Below, piece by piece: positions 63,992-64,000 of a stretch of DNA of 64,000 nucleotides. Position 1 is the first letter of the stretch. Every line of letters starts with the position of its first letter. This stretch comes from Listeria booriae (GTDB taxonomy: Bacteria; Bacillota; Bacilli; Lactobacillales; Listeriaceae): the NCBI RefSeq assembly GCF_000766865.1, contig NZ_JNFA01000023.1, positions 186,001-250,000 on the forward strand, in the 5' to 3' direction. The position numbers and the translations under genes are program-made. Under the pieces are notes generated by a model, which saw nothing but the letters and a program-made list of their open reading frames with translations, had not been told where the DNA came from and did no database searches.

Positions 63992-64000
63992 CTTATTCCT

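Overview
The window reads as part of a low-GC Firmicutes chromosome, and the gene content points to the family Listeriaceae, most likely a Listeria species. Evidence for this is the order csp - PAP2 - dapF - ileS - divIVA - ylmH/G - sepF - ylmE - ftsZ - ftsA - divIB - murG - murD - mraY - murE - pbpB - ftsL - rsmH - mraZ with no sporulation genes (no spoVD, spoVE, sigE or sigG), a Dps/Fri ferritin with the Listeria-type ferroxidase residues, mDAP-type peptidoglycan genes, and a T-box and a SAM riboswitch of Firmicutes type. The species is not resolved here. No rRNA, tRNA, CRISPR array, insertion sequence, prophage or integrase was seen.

Layout. 1-2.3 kb: cold-shock gene (cut by the window edge), PAP2 phosphatase, dapF. 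2.3-5.8 kb: ileS behind a T-box leader, with a tandemly repeated element between leader and gene. 5.75-21.8 kb: the division and cell-wall (dcw) cluster, almost all on the minus strand, headed by mraZ, whose promoter carries a ladder of MraZ-like boxes. 22-26 kb: an ankyrin lipoprotein and a divergent pair of an MFS exporter and an SgrR-like regulator. 25.9-34 kb: a B. subtilis yll/ylb-type block (yllA, panE, rpmF, yceD, tmcAL, ylbL, coaD, rsmD, ylbG, ricF, ylbC); two copies of a dispersed hairpin element flank rpmF-yceD. 34-36.2 kb: ctaB and ctaA, divergent, for heme O/A synthesis. 36.3-41 kb: potassium channel, VOC and MOSC proteins, and a copper-handling pair ycnI-ycnJ. 41-43.8 kb: nagA-nagB-nagR with a NagR/DasR-type operator. 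44-49.7 kb: envelope-related small genes (PspA-like coiled coil, small membrane proteins), a tandem pair of DUF915 hydrolases and an AI-2E-family permease. 49.9-51.8 kb: GntR regulator and CynX/NimT-type MFS. 51.8-57.7 kb: OppA-like lipoprotein, then metN-metI-metQ plus an M20 amidohydrolase under a SAM riboswitch. 57.7-64 kb: DUF3006 with a secreted ComEC-like metallo-beta-lactamase lipoprotein, HesB-like protein, an unknown 205-aa protein, Dps behind a PerR-like box, an Rrf2 regulator with a clear operator, a SUKH protein with a low-molecular-weight phosphatase, a nitroreductase and TrmL.

How it fits together. Most of the left half is growth machinery: wall precursor synthesis (MurE, MurD, MraY, MurG, DapF), septum assembly (FtsZ, FtsA, SepF, DivIB, FtsL, PBP2B, DivIVA), translation (IleS, L32, RsmH, RsmD, TmcAL) and CoA and heme cofactors. 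The right half is stress, salvage and envelope functions. Recalled L. monocytogenes gene order (not checked) puts the left block at about lmo2016-lmo2059 and the right block, inverted, at about lmo0958-lmo0935, so the window may span a rearrangement junction near 36-41 kb. I did not find a clearly new multi-gene system. The best leads are the ATT-initiated ylmG, the two repeat families, the amidohydrolase in the SAM-riboswitch operon, the Rrf2 operator, and the unknown gene directly behind the dps terminator.
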